From: an uncultured bacterium
Lineage (GTDB): Bacteria > Planctomycetota > UBA1135 > GCA-002748355
NCBI GenBank assembly: GCA_937858895.1
Contig: CALLZN010000444.1
Location: 1 to 34,376, forward strand
Direction: 5' to 3'
Length of the DNA: 34,376 bases
This document shows positions 8,216-16,367 of the stretch, one piece after another. Numbering within the stretch: position 1 is the first letter of the stretch; each line of letters begins with the position of its first letter. Made by a program: the position numbers and the translations under genes. The notes beneath the pieces are model-generated. The model worked only from the letters and a program-made list of their open reading frames with translations, was not told the origin of the DNA and did not search any database.

Positions 8216-9256
8216 TCAGAGCGAAAAGAGGTCCCCGAAGATGCGCATCGCCGGGTAGAGGTACGAGAGCGCGAAGACAAAGACCACGAAGCCGATCGCG
8301 ACTTCGATCGCCGGGCCGAGGGCCCGAGCCGTAAGGCGCGCGCGGCGCAGGAAGCGCTGCTCTTCGACGGCCGCGACTTGTTCGAGGGCTGTCGCCGCGT
8401 CGCCGAGCTTCTCGGAGCTCGCGACGTAGTAGGCCAAGTCCTGCGAGAGGAGCCGCGTGTCCGCGAGCGCCGTCGCGACACCGCAGCCAGCAGCGGCTGC
8501 CCGCTGCGCGCGGAGCGCATCCTCGCGCAGCCGCGCGTCACCGATGCCGGTGCTGAGGACGGCGAGGGCGCGGTCGAGTGGCAAGAAGCGTCGCAGCAGC
8601 GTCGCGAGCGAAGCCGCGAAGCGCGCCCGCTCCGCGCCCTCCGTCAGCGGCCGCAAGAAACGCAGGTTGCTACGCCCGCGACGGCAGCGATGCAGCTGCC
8701 AGCCGACAGTCGCAGTCACGACGACGAGCAGTGTCAGGACCGTCGTCGTGATCGCGTTCCACGCGCTCAGCGATAGACCCTTGTCTTGTCGCACCAAGCC
8801 AGGACTCAGCTCCGTGAACTTGGCCTGCATCGCCGACCACGGCGCCGTCATGAAGAGCACGACGACGCCGACGCTCGCGACGACGAGCGCCGACATGAGC
8901 GGCCGGGCGAGGCAGTGTTCGAGCTCTTCGTGCAAGGTCGAGCGCAGCCGTTCGTCGCGCGCGACGTCGCAGAGGGCACCTGGTAGGTCATTGCACTCGA
9001 TGCCGGCTTTGACGATCGCGATGTGCTCGGCGCGGTCGCTGCAGTGCCGCGCGTAGGCCTCGTCGAAGCTCGTGCCCGCGTGGATGTCATCGGCGATGCG
9101 CAGCGTCGCTTGGCGCAGGGCCGTGTCTTCGATGTCGGCGCTCGCGATGCGCAGCGCTTCGTCGAGCGGCAGCTCCGAGCGGCAGAGCGAGGCCAAGGCT
9201 TCGTGGAAGAGCGCGCGCGCGCCGAGGTCCTGCCTGGTAACGAGGGTCGACTGCAT
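8216..9256 (-). CDS. Type II secretion/type IV pilus platform protein GspF-like
   Basis: Inner-membrane platform protein that couples the assembly ATPase to pseudopilus growth. The 346 aa hold two T2SF domains. The first is at about residues 14-120 (FHEALASLCRSELPLDEAL, IHAGTSFDEAYARH, IVKAGIECNDLPGAL). The second is at about 210-310 (FAASLATLLRRFLPLDRALAV, SEKLGDAATALEQVAAVEE). Membrane segments lie near 121-140, 167-186 and 314-335, the standard GspF/PilC topology. The first GEx(S)G-like signature reads AGIECNDL, a looser version of the family's GE..G. The ATG at 9256 overlaps the TGA of the ATPase gene, so the two are coupled. Confidence 0.82.
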   Translation of the reverse strand: MQSTLVTRQDLGARALFHEALASLCRSELPLDEALRIASADIEDTALRQATLRIADDIHAGTSFDEAYARHCSDRAEHIAIVKAGIECNDLPGALCDVARDERLRSTLHEELEHCLARPLMSALVVASVGVVVLFMTAPWSAMQAKFTELSPGLVRQDKGLSLSAWNAITTTVLTLLVVVTATVGWQLHRCRRGRSNLRFLRPLTEGAERARFAASLATLLRRFLPLDRALAVLSTGIGDARLREDALRAQRAAAAGCGVATALADTRLLSQDLAYYVASSEKLGDAATALEQVAAVEEQRFLRRARLTARALGPAIEVAIGFVVFVFALSYLYPAMRIFGDLFSL

Positions 9257-10335
9257 CAGCGTGGGTCTCCGAGCGGCAAGCTCTTTTGACGGACCAAGTC
9301 CTCGAAGTCGCTGCCTTGGTCCGCAGCAGCGACAGCCCGGCGTAGCTCGTCATCGAAGTCGAGCCAGGAGCCCGTAAGCCGCGCGCCGCCAGCGTCCTGC
9401 ACGAGGCCTTGGAAGAGAATGCCCGTGAGCGCGTGCCCGATCGCGAAGGCCTCGAGGCCGAAGCCGCGCAAGCGCGCGAGGACTTCGAGGGGGCCACCGG
9501 CGTGCAGGCTCGTGAGCACGAGATGTCCGGTCAAGCCCGCTTCGAGGACGAGGCGTGCCGTGCGCGCGTCGCGGATCTCACCGACCATGAGGACCTCCGG
9601 GTCCTGGCGCAGCAGCGAGCGCAGCGCGGTCGGACCATCGAGGCCGATGGCTTCGTGCAGCGCCGTCTGGACGACGCCGTCGACGCGGCGCTCGATCGGA
9701 TCCTCGACGCTGAGGATGGAGCGTTGCACCGGGCTCTTCACGAGGCGGTCGAGGCAGGCGTAGAGGGTCGTGGTCTTGCCGCTGCCGGCAGCACCGCTGA
9801 CCAAGATGACGCCGCGGCCAGCCTCGAGTCGGGCGCCGAGCGCTGCCTCGACGCCGCGGCCGAGTCCGAGGTCCTCGAAGCCGCGCGCGGCTCGAGCCTG
9901 GAAGCGCAGGGCGACGCGCTCCCCGTCGGCCGCCGGGTAGGTCGAGACGCGTACTTCGTCGACGCCTTCGATGGCGCCCCGAGCGATGCAGCCCTCTTGT
10001 GGCAGGTCTTGGCGGTAGACGAGGAGTTGGGCCAGGCTCTTGAGGCGCCCGACGATGCGCTCCTTGCAGCCACCGAGTGTGCCGTGCTCTTCGAGCCGTC
10101 CCGGCGCGTGCTGCGTCGCCGGCAGCCGCAACCGCACGCGATAGCCCGCCGCCGTTGGATCGAGGTGGACGTCGCTGGCCCCTCGTTCGGAGGCGAAGCG
10201 CAGGACTTGGTCGACCGTCCGGACCGCGTCGTCGCCGTCCTGGATGACGAGCAAGGTCTCGCGTCCTGGCAGCGCCGGGCGCGTAGCCTGCGTCGTGCTC
10301 GTCGGCGTGGCCGGCCCGTCCAGTGTCGCTCGCAA
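9256..10335 (-). CDS. GspE/PilB-like assembly ATPase (short form)
   Basis: Secretion/pilus assembly ATPase. Seen: Walker A GAAGSGKTTTLY (about residues 181-192), Asp box SVEDPIERRV (209-218), Walker B VLMVGEIRDARTA (248-260) and His box GLTGHLVLTSLHAGG (267-281). ASDVHLDP near residue 53 marks the N2 domain. The frame is open far upstream but overlaps a divergent methyltransferase. I choose TTG at 10335 because GGGGGAGGG lies about 9 nt before it; this gives 359 aa. GspE is usually 500 aa or more. The N1 domain that binds GspL and the tetracysteine zinc motif (CxxC ... CxxC) are absent, so it approaches PilT in size, but gene context favours the assembly role. First gene of the pseudopilus operon. 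Confidence 0.82.
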   Translation of the reverse strand: MRATLDGPATPTSTTQATRPALPGRETLLVIQDGDDAVRTVDQVLRFASERGASDVHLDPTAAGYRVRLRLPATQHAPGRLEEHGTLGGCKERIVGRLKSLAQLLVYRQDLPQEGCIARGAIEGVDEVRVSTYPAADGERVALRFQARAARGFEDLGLGRGVEAALGARLEAGRGVILVSGAAGSGKTTTLYACLDRLVKSPVQRSILSVEDPIERRVDGVVQTALHEAIGLDGPTALRSLLRQDPEVLMVGEIRDARTARLVLEAGLTGHLVLTSLHAGGPLEVLARLRGFGLEAFAIGHALTGILFQGLVQDAGGARLTGSWLDFDDELRRAVAAADQGSDFEDLVRQKSLPLGDPR

Positions 10336-10479
10336 AATCGAAGCCCTCCCCCGTGGCCGTGTCGGCGCGACGCTTCTCGTGCCTTGACCGCTCGCCCGAA
10401 CTCGCCTTCGCAGCGCGACGTTTGTTGGCTTTGCAAGACCGGGGTTGACTCCGACCGCTCGACGCAGGAGCGTAGGCGC

Positions 10480-11127
10480 ATGGATCCCCGTGTTCTCGCC
10501 CGCTACAACAGTCAGGAGGGCGCTGACAGCTATCGCGACGAGTACCGCAAGAAGCTGCATCGCAAGCTTTCGGACCGCCTCGAGCGACGTCTCTTCGAGC
10601 GCCTCTTCGAGCACACGGGCAAAGTCGAGTCCTTGCTGGATCTGCCGTGTGGGCGTGGCCGCCTGCGCTCGCTCTTCCTCGAGCACGCCGGCACCGTGGT
10701 CGAAGGCGATTGGAGTTTTCCGATGCTCGTCGGCAACCGCGGTGACAACGGGCCCAACGAGCGCGTCGGATACGTGCGCGCGAGCGGCCTGGCCCTGCCC
10801 TTCGGCGATGACAGCTTCGACGCGGTCGCGAGCATCCGGCTCAACCATCACATGGACGAGGAGAGCGAGCGCGAGCGCCACGTGCGCGAGCTCATGCGCG
10901 TGGCACGACGCTTCGTCATCGTCACGTTCTACGACTACCACAGCTTCAAGAACCGCCTGCGTCGGCTGCGCGCGCCGCTCAACGGCAAGCGTCCGAAGCG
11001 CACGCTGAGCGTCGCGCAGGTGCAAGAACTCGCCAAGGCCGCCGGCTGGCGCCTCGTCGTCGCGCCGGCCCTGTCCCTCGTCGGATCAGGTCACCGCTTC
11101 GCGCTGCTCGAAAAGGTCGCTCCGTGA
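10480..11127 (+). CDS. Class I SAM-dependent methyltransferase
   Basis: Methyltransf_11-type SAM-dependent methyltransferase, 215 aa. Motif I is LLDLPCGRGRLRSLF (about residues 50-64). The acidic strand-2 residue lies in VVEGDWSFPML, and the post-I motif region includes ASGLALPFGDDSFDAVASI. The ATG at 10480 has AGGAG with 9 nt spacing. The first of four plus-strand genes, its stop overlaps the GT2 start (GTGA), so it probably acts on a lipid, sugar or polyprenyl acceptor in the same pathway. Substrate is unknown. It is divergent from the pseudopilus operon with about 144 nt between starts. Confidence 0.82.
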   Translation: MDPRVLARYNSQEGADSYRDEYRKKLHRKLSDRLERRLFERLFEHTGKVESLLDLPCGRGRLRSLFLEHAGTVVEGDWSFPMLVGNRGDNGPNERVGYVRASGLALPFGDDSFDAVASIRLNHHMDEESERERHVRELMRVARRFVIVTFYDYHSFKNRLRRLRAPLNGKRPKRTLSVAQVQELAKAAGWRLVVAPALSLVGSGHRFALLEKVAP

Positions 11128-11969
11128 GCATGAGCCCTAGCGGCGCGCCGGCCGAAGGGACCGAAGTCGACTTCTCGGTCATCGTTCCGCTCTACGACGA
11201 GGAGGACAACGTTGATGCCCTCGTCGACGAACTCGCTTCCGTCCTGCCACCGCTCGGCCGCTTCGAGGTCTTGGCGATCAACGACGGCAGCCGGGACCGC
11301 ACGGAGGCCCTCCTCCAAGCGCGCGCAGCGACTCTGCCTTGGTTGCGCGTGCTGTCGCTCGCGAAGAACGGTGGCCAGAGCGCGGCGCTCGCTTGCGGCT
11401 TCGACCACGCGCGTGCGCCCCTCGTCCTCATGATGGACGGTGACCTGCAGAACGACCCGCGGGACTTTGCGCGCATGCTCGAGGTCTTGGCGACGGTCGA
11501 TGGCGTCTCGGGCATCCGCGCGAAGCGCAAGGACGGCTTCGTGCGGCGCGCTTCTTCCAAGATCGCGAACAAGGTGCGCAACTGGATCAGCGGCGACCAT
11601 GTCGTCGACTCGGCGTCGGGCATCAAGGGCTTCCGCATGGAGGTCGTGCGTGCGCTGCCGCGCTTCAAAGGCATGCATCGCTTCTTGCCGACGCTCGCGC
11701 GCATCGTTGGCGCAGAGGTCGTCGAGATCCCCGTGAACCATCGTCCGCGCGCCGCGGGTCAGGCGAAGTACGGTGTGATGAACCGCGTCTTCAAGGCCTT
11801 CGTCGACCTCTGTGGCGTGCGCTGGCTCAAGAGTCGTCACATCGCGTACGAAGTGCACGAAGCTAGGGGTGGAGCCGCGCGCAGCGACGCAAGCAGCAAT
11901 GCGAGCAGCGCTGCGTCGGGCGCCGCCGGCGCGAGCAGCGAGAGGGCCAAACGTGGACCCGCTGCATGA
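11124..11969 (+). CDS. Family 2 glycosyltransferase (polyprenyl-phosphate sugar transferase-like)
   Basis: GT-A fold transferase resembling dolichyl/undecaprenyl-phosphate glycosyltransferases (DPM1, ArnC, GtrB). Seen: FSVIVPLYDEEDNVDALVDEL at the N-terminus, INDGSRDRT, the metal-binding DxD in LMMDGDLQNDP, and KRKDGF ... KIANKVRNWISG. The 281 residues lack the C-terminal membrane helices of ArnC/GtrB and instead end in a low-complexity Ala/Ser tail (about residues 250-281). GTG at 11124 overlaps the previous stop; an ATG two codons later (11130) is an alternative. The end overlaps the next gene by 17 nt. It likely makes the lipid-linked sugar used by the downstream ArnT-like protein; this is inference from order. 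Confidence 0.85.
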   Translation: MSMSPSGAPAEGTEVDFSVIVPLYDEEDNVDALVDELASVLPPLGRFEVLAINDGSRDRTEALLQARAATLPWLRVLSLAKNGGQSAALACGFDHARAPLVLMMDGDLQNDPRDFARMLEVLATVDGVSGIRAKRKDGFVRRASSKIANKVRNWISGDHVVDSASGIKGFRMEVVRALPRFKGMHRFLPTLARIVGAEVVEIPVNHRPRAAGQAKYGVMNRVFKAFVDLCGVRWLKSRHIAYEVHEARGGAARSDASSNASSAASGAAGASSERAKRGPAA

Positions 11970-13584
11970 CAGCGAGCGCCCTGATGCCCACTACGGCGCT
12001 CTGCCGTGGGGGACCGTGGCGCTCTTCGTCGTCGTCCTCGTCTTCGGCGGCCTGATCCTCGCGTCGGACGCTGTCGGATGGTTCGGGACCGAAGCGCGGC
12101 GCGCCGTCATCGGTCGCTCGATGCTGCGCTCGCTCGACTTCATCCTGCCGACGCACGGCGGCGAGCCTTCGCTCGTCAAGCCGCCGCTCTTCTACGCGAT
12201 GCAAGCCGGCGCCATGGCCCTCGTCGGCGAGACCCGGCTTGGGTCGCGCTTGCCGAACCTGCTCTGCTTCGCGCTGCTGGCCCTCGCGTTCTGGCGCGCC
12301 GGCAAGCGCTTCGGGCGCCGCGATGGCGCCTATGCCATCCTCGGCGCGCTCTTCGTGCTGACCCATCCGGTCCTTGGCCAGTTCGCGGCGAGTGCGGAGA
12401 TCGATGGCTGCTTCACCTTTTGGATCGCGCTGTCGCTCTTCGTGCTCTGCGCGGCGGCGAGCCGTCGCAAGGATCGAGCAGAGGAAGGCGAGTCGCAGCT
12501 CGCCTATGTCGCTGTCTCGGGTCTCTGTGGGGGGCTCGCCCTCCTCAGCAAGGGACCGATCGGGCTCGCCTTCCTCCTGCCGGCCTTCTGGCCGCTGCGG
12601 CGCCTCGTGCCGCTCTGGATGCTCGTGCCGTGGCTCGTTTGCGCTGCGCTGCCGACCGCGGGCTGGGTCTACGCCCTGCATGCGCGCGGCTTGCTCGACC
12701 TCTTGACCGGTCATGCCGGCGGAGAAGCGTTGGAGCGCATCGACGCCCTCGACCTCTGGCGCATCGCGAAGATCCCGGTCGACCTCGGCAAGTTCGTCTT
12801 CTTGCTGCTGCCGGTCCTCGTCCTGCCCTTCCTCGGTGCGCGTCGCAAGCTGCCAGTCGATGATACGCGCCGCGCCATCCTCTTGGCGCTGGTCTATGCG
12901 GGCGTTGGCGGAGTCCTGATCTTCTGTTTCGCTCCGCACCGGCCGACGCGCTACCTACTGCCGGCGCTGCCGCCCTTGATCTTTGCGCTCGTTCACGGCA
13001 GTGGGCCCTGGCTCGATCCGCGCGCGCGGCTCGGCCTGGCGCTCGACCGGCCTTTTGATCCGGACATCGACCTCGAGACCGTCAAGGTCGAGCGCGAACG
13101 GCGCTGGCGCTATGGCCTCGCTGGCCTCTGTCTCGTGGGCGCGGTGCTTTGCTTCCTGGTCCACGTCGAGTGGCTGCGCGTCGCGCCGCTCTGCTTCGTC
13201 GTGCTCGCCGCGGTCGCCCTGCCGTGGTCGAAGGGCCCGGTCATTCCGCTGCTCGGGCTCGGCTTCGCGGTGCAGCTCTTCGTGACGCTCGACTATGGCA
13301 GTCGCAAGTCCATGGGCATCCACGATCGCATGAAGGCGGCCGAGCACATCGACCTCGTGACCGGGACCGACGCAGTGACGGGGTGGTTGCACGTGCCGAG
13401 CGAGTTGGCCTGGGTCCTCGGCCAGCGCGTGATCTTCGATGAGTTCGGTGTGCGGCCCATCCTCACGCCGTGGGTCGTCTGGGAGGAGCGCTCGGGCGGC
13501 GAGCGCCGCCCCGATGTGAAGACCCAAGAGGTCTTGCGCCTGCGCGTCGACGACCGCGACCTCGTGCTCTCGCGCACGCGCTGA
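11953..13584 (+). CDS. ArnT/PMT-like membrane glycosyltransferase
   Basis: Polytopic GT-C glycosyltransferase (PMT_2/ArnT-type), which transfers a sugar from a polyprenyl-phosphate carrier on the periplasmic side. After the first membrane helix come GWFGTEARRAVIGRSML, where the acidic residue matches the family's loop-1 catalytic D/E, and GEPSLVKPPLFYAMQAG, matching the family's 'G.p...KPPL.yw'. About ten further hydrophobic segments follow to about residue 455, then a soluble C-terminal part. I choose GTG at 11953, with AGAGGG just upstream, giving 543 aa; the frame is open to 11812. It overlaps the GT2 tail by 17 nt. The acceptor (lipid A, glycan or protein) is unknown. Confidence 0.85.
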   Translation: MDPLHDSERPDAHYGALPWGTVALFVVVLVFGGLILASDAVGWFGTEARRAVIGRSMLRSLDFILPTHGGEPSLVKPPLFYAMQAGAMALVGETRLGSRLPNLLCFALLALAFWRAGKRFGRRDGAYAILGALFVLTHPVLGQFAASAEIDGCFTFWIALSLFVLCAAASRRKDRAEEGESQLAYVAVSGLCGGLALLSKGPIGLAFLLPAFWPLRRLVPLWMLVPWLVCAALPTAGWVYALHARGLLDLLTGHAGGEALERIDALDLWRIAKIPVDLGKFVFLLLPVLVLPFLGARRKLPVDDTRRAILLALVYAGVGGVLIFCFAPHRPTRYLLPALPPLIFALVHGSGPWLDPRARLGLALDRPFDPDIDLETVKVERERRWRYGLAGLCLVGAVLCFLVHVEWLRVAPLCFVVLAAVALPWSKGPVIPLLGLGFAVQLFVTLDYGSRKSMGIHDRMKAAEHIDLVTGTDAVTGWLHVPSELAWVLGQRVIFDEFGVRPILTPWVVWEERSGGERRPDVKTQEVLRLRVDDRDLVLSRTR

Positions 13585-13593
13585 GGTCGCTGC

Positions 13594-14643
13594 ATGTCGC
13601 GAGCTTCGAATGCGGCGATCGACTTTGGCATCGTCCGCCTCTCGAGCCTCGGTGACATCGTCCAGGCCTTGGCCCTGCTCGGCCCGCTGCGCCGAACGGG
13701 TGCGTCGGCCTTGTGGGTCGTCGAAGCGCGCTTCGGCCGGGTCTTCGACTTCCTCGCCGAGAAGTCGCGGGTGCCGTGCATCACTTGGGATCGACGCCTG
13801 CGTTCGCTGCCGGGACTCTCCGCTCGCGTGCGTGCGCAACATGGCGCTGTCCTCTCGAGTGTCGACATCCAAGGCAACCTCAAGAGCGCCCTCGTCGCGC
13901 GGGCGCTGCGCGCACAGCGACGTTTTGCGCCGCATGCCCGCGACCTGCGCGAGGCGGGCGCGCGTTGCTTTGCGGCGCGGCGGGCCGCGCCGAGCAGCGG
14001 TCCCCATGTCCTCGATCGCGGCCTTGCTGTCGTGAATGCTGCGACCGGCACTGCCTACACGCGCGCCGACCTCGCGCAGCCGCCCTTTCTCGAACAGCGC
14101 GCGTCGTCGCGAGCCGGCGCGGTCTTCGAGGGTATCGAAGCCGATAGCGTCGTCGTCGTCCTTCAGCACTTGCGCGATGCGCGCGCTCTCGGCCTGACGC
14201 TCATCGATGCCTTGGTCGCCCGCTTGAGTCGGGATGGGCGGCGCGTCGTCATGGTCGCCGGGCCGCGCGAACGCGATCTTGCCTGGCCGCCGCATTGGAC
14301 TGTGCTACGGCAGGAGGGCGGCCTCGAGGACCTCATCGCGCTCGGCACGCACGTGCGCGATCGCTGTGCCTTTGTCGTCGGGCCGGACTGTGGCGCGACC
14401 CATGTGCTGCGGGCGACGGGCGCTGCGACGTGCTTCGTCTTCGGACCGCAAGACGAGGAGCGGACGGGACCGATCGACGGTGCGGGTCTCCACACCGTCG
14501 TCAAGCGCCGCGCTGAGCCGGCTCTCGCTTGTCAACCCTGCCTCGCAACGACGTGCCGGCTCGCGGAAGGCCCGCGCTGCATGAGCGAAGTGCAGGCCGA
14601 GGACATCGTCGCCGCGCTCCATCGCCTTCGACTGCGATGTTGA
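13594..14643 (+). CDS. Family 9 glycosyltransferase (heptosyltransferase-like)
   Basis: ADP-heptose:LPS heptosyltransferase-family GT-B enzyme, 349 aa. Seen: FGIVRLSSLGDIVQALALLGPLR at the N-terminus (family 'R...lGD.i...P.l'), DIQGNLKSA, and the C-terminal donor site VGPDCGATHVLRATG followed by FVFGPQDEERTGP. The end has four Cys in the pattern CQPCLATTC....GPRC, as in many RfaF-like proteins. It starts 9 nt after the ArnT-like stop, so it is the last gene of the glycan cassette. The stop is 10 nt from a convergent sulfatase. Heptose as the donor is a family assumption; the invariant Gly-Asp pair is present so it should be active. Confidence 0.85.
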   Translation: MSRASNAAIDFGIVRLSSLGDIVQALALLGPLRRTGASALWVVEARFGRVFDFLAEKSRVPCITWDRRLRSLPGLSARVRAQHGAVLSSVDIQGNLKSALVARALRAQRRFAPHARDLREAGARCFAARRAAPSSGPHVLDRGLAVVNAATGTAYTRADLAQPPFLEQRASSRAGAVFEGIEADSVVVVLQHLRDARALGLTLIDALVARLSRDGRRVVMVAGPRERDLAWPPHWTVLRQEGGLEDLIALGTHVRDRCAFVVGPDCGATHVLRATGAATCFVFGPQDEERTGPIDGAGLHTVVKRRAEPALACQPCLATTCRLAEGPRCMSEVQAEDIVAALHRLRLRC

Positions 14644-14653
14644 GTTTCGCGCT

Positions 14654-16141
14654 TCAGTCGCCGGCTCCGATTCGACCAGGGGCGCGCTGCTCCGTGCCCA
14701 TTCTGTCGGCATCGCCGAGCCGCGCGCGCATGCCTTCGGCGAGCGCGAGCATGGCGGCGACGACCTTCTCGTGGGACGCGCTGACGTCGTGCGTTTCGCC
14801 GATGTCGGCCTCGAGGTCGTAGAGCGCGAGGCCGATGCGCTCCTGTCGGTAGGGCGCTGGGATGCCGTCGCGACCACCGGGCTCGTTGCCGAGCGTGCGA
14901 TAGGCGTGGGGGAAGTGCAGCTTCCACTTCCCCATGCGCATGGCTTGGAGCTCGCGCTCGTACCAGTAGAAATACGCCTGCTGCGGACTCGCCGGCCGCG
15001 GGTCGGCGCTCGTCAGGAGGGTCGCGATGCTCTTGCCATCGATGGGCAAGGGCGGCGCCTCGGCGCCGATCAGTTCGGCGACGGTCGGCAGGATGTCGAT
15101 CGTCATCGCTGGCGTGTGGCAGGTCGCGTTCGCAGGCACGCGACCGGGCCACCACGCGATGGTCGGGACGCGGCAACCGCCGTCGAACATCGTGCCCTTC
15201 CCCTCGCGCAAGGGGAGCGCCGAGCCAGCGTGGTCGCCATAGCTGAGCCACGGCCCATTGTCCGACGTGAAGAGGATCAGGGTGTCGCGCTCGAGACCGA
15301 GTTCGCGCAGGGTGTCGACCACGCGACCGACCGACCAATCGACTTCGGTCATGACATCGCCGAAGAGGCCAGCACCGCTCTTGCCTTCGAAGTCGCGTCC
15401 GACGAAGAGCGGGACGTGGACCATCGAGTGGGCGAGATACAAAAAGAAGGGCTGCTCGCGCTGCGCGCGCACGAAATCCATTGCCCGCTCGGTGTAGGCG
15501 CGGGTCAATGAGCGTTGCCTGTCAGCGTCGACCGCGGCATCGATGACTTCGTTGCCTTCGATGAGCGGCAACTCGGGCCAGCGCTTGACGCGCTCTTCGT
15601 AGCTCAAGTGGCGGATGCCCGGGTGCTGGGGCCACATGTCGTTGCTGTAGGGCAGGCCGTAGTAGGCATCGAAGCCGTGCTGCAGCGGCAAGAAGGGACG
15701 ATGGTGTCCGAGGTGCCACTTGCCGATGCAGGCCGTCGCGTAGCCGCGCGACTTGCAGACCTCGGCGAGCGTCGTTTCTTCGGCGGCGATGCCGTGACGT
15801 GCTTGGGGACCCAGGGCGCCGAGGATGCCGACGCGGTTGGCGTAGCAGCCGGTCAAGAGCGAGGCGCGCGACGCGGAACACACGGCCTGGGACACATAGA
15901 AATTGTCGAAGCGCCGACCTTCACGCGCGAGGCGGTCGATGTTGGGGGTTTTGTAGTCGCGGGCGCCGAAGCAGCCGACGTCGGCGTAGCCGAGGTCGTC
16001 GATGAAGATGACGACGATGTTGGGCGCGCGCCGCGTCGTTGCTTGTTCACGCGCGGCACTGCTGTCGCGCGGAACGAACGAGCACGAAGCGAGCGCTAAC
16101 GCCGCGACGACGGAGACGGAGCCGTTGTAGAGAGATCGCAT
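14654..16141 (-). CDS. Sulfatase (arylsulfatase A-like), probable lipoprotein
   Basis: Type I sulfatase that hydrolyses sulfate esters using a formylglycine. Seen: metal-site FIDDLGYADVGCFG (Asp48, Asp49), the formylglycine motif CSASR at residues 88-92 (C-x-A/P-x-R), GKWHLG, and TSDNGP with downstream GGCRVP. The N-terminus is a lipoprotein signal with lipobox LASC and lipid-modified C20, so it is likely membrane-anchored and periplasmic or surface-exposed. 495 aa is normal. The motif uses Ala in place of the commoner Pro, which anaerobic or FGE-type maturation can accept. No maturase or second sulfatase is nearby. Substrate unknown; polysaccharide sulfate is likely for this kind of organism. 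Confidence 0.92.
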   Translation of the reverse strand: MRSLYNGSVSVVAALALASCSFVPRDSSAAREQATTRRAPNIVVIFIDDLGYADVGCFGARDYKTPNIDRLAREGRRFDNFYVSQAVCSASRASLLTGCYANRVGILGALGPQARHGIAAEETTLAEVCKSRGYATACIGKWHLGHHRPFLPLQHGFDAYYGLPYSNDMWPQHPGIRHLSYEERVKRWPELPLIEGNEVIDAAVDADRQRSLTRAYTERAMDFVRAQREQPFFLYLAHSMVHVPLFVGRDFEGKSGAGLFGDVMTEVDWSVGRVVDTLRELGLERDTLILFTSDNGPWLSYGDHAGSALPLREGKGTMFDGGCRVPTIAWWPGRVPANATCHTPAMTIDILPTVAELIGAEAPPLPIDGKSIATLLTSADPRPASPQQAYFYWYERELQAMRMGKWKLHFPHAYRTLGNEPGGRDGIPAPYRQERIGLALYDLEADIGETHDVSASHEKVVAAMLALAEGMRARLGDADRMGTEQRAPGRIGAGD

Positions 16142-16367
16142 CGTCCGAGAGCTTGACTCGTGGCTGTCGACGCAGCCATGGGAGCGTTCGACATTACATG
16201 ACCGTCCGTCGCGAGGCGCGGCCGTCTACCCAGAGCTCGAGAAGCGACGCTGAACGCGCGCGAAGTGAGTCCTGCGCTTCGTCCTGCGGCTACGGATCTG
16301 CTAGCTTGGCCTCTTTGTCACTTCGCCGGTCCATGCGACAGCGCGGCGAGAAGCACGAGGTCCACCC

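Noticed and set aside
7343..8776. Long plus-strand open frame (about 477 codons) across the gspF region
   Set aside because: Antisense shadow of two membrane protein genes in GC-rich DNA. Composition is Arg/Glu/Ala-rich with no domain, and the minus-strand frames have clear membrane segments and T2SF motifs.
9409..10479. Plus-strand frame upstream of and continuous with the methyltransferase
   Set aside because: It is antisense to the GspE-like ATPase. The methyltransferase has its own AGGAG-preceded ATG at 10480.
11863..14295. Two minus-strand frames of about 358 and 446 codons
   Set aside because: Antisense to the ArnT-like and GT9 genes; extremely Arg/Asp/His-rich, no recognisable domain.
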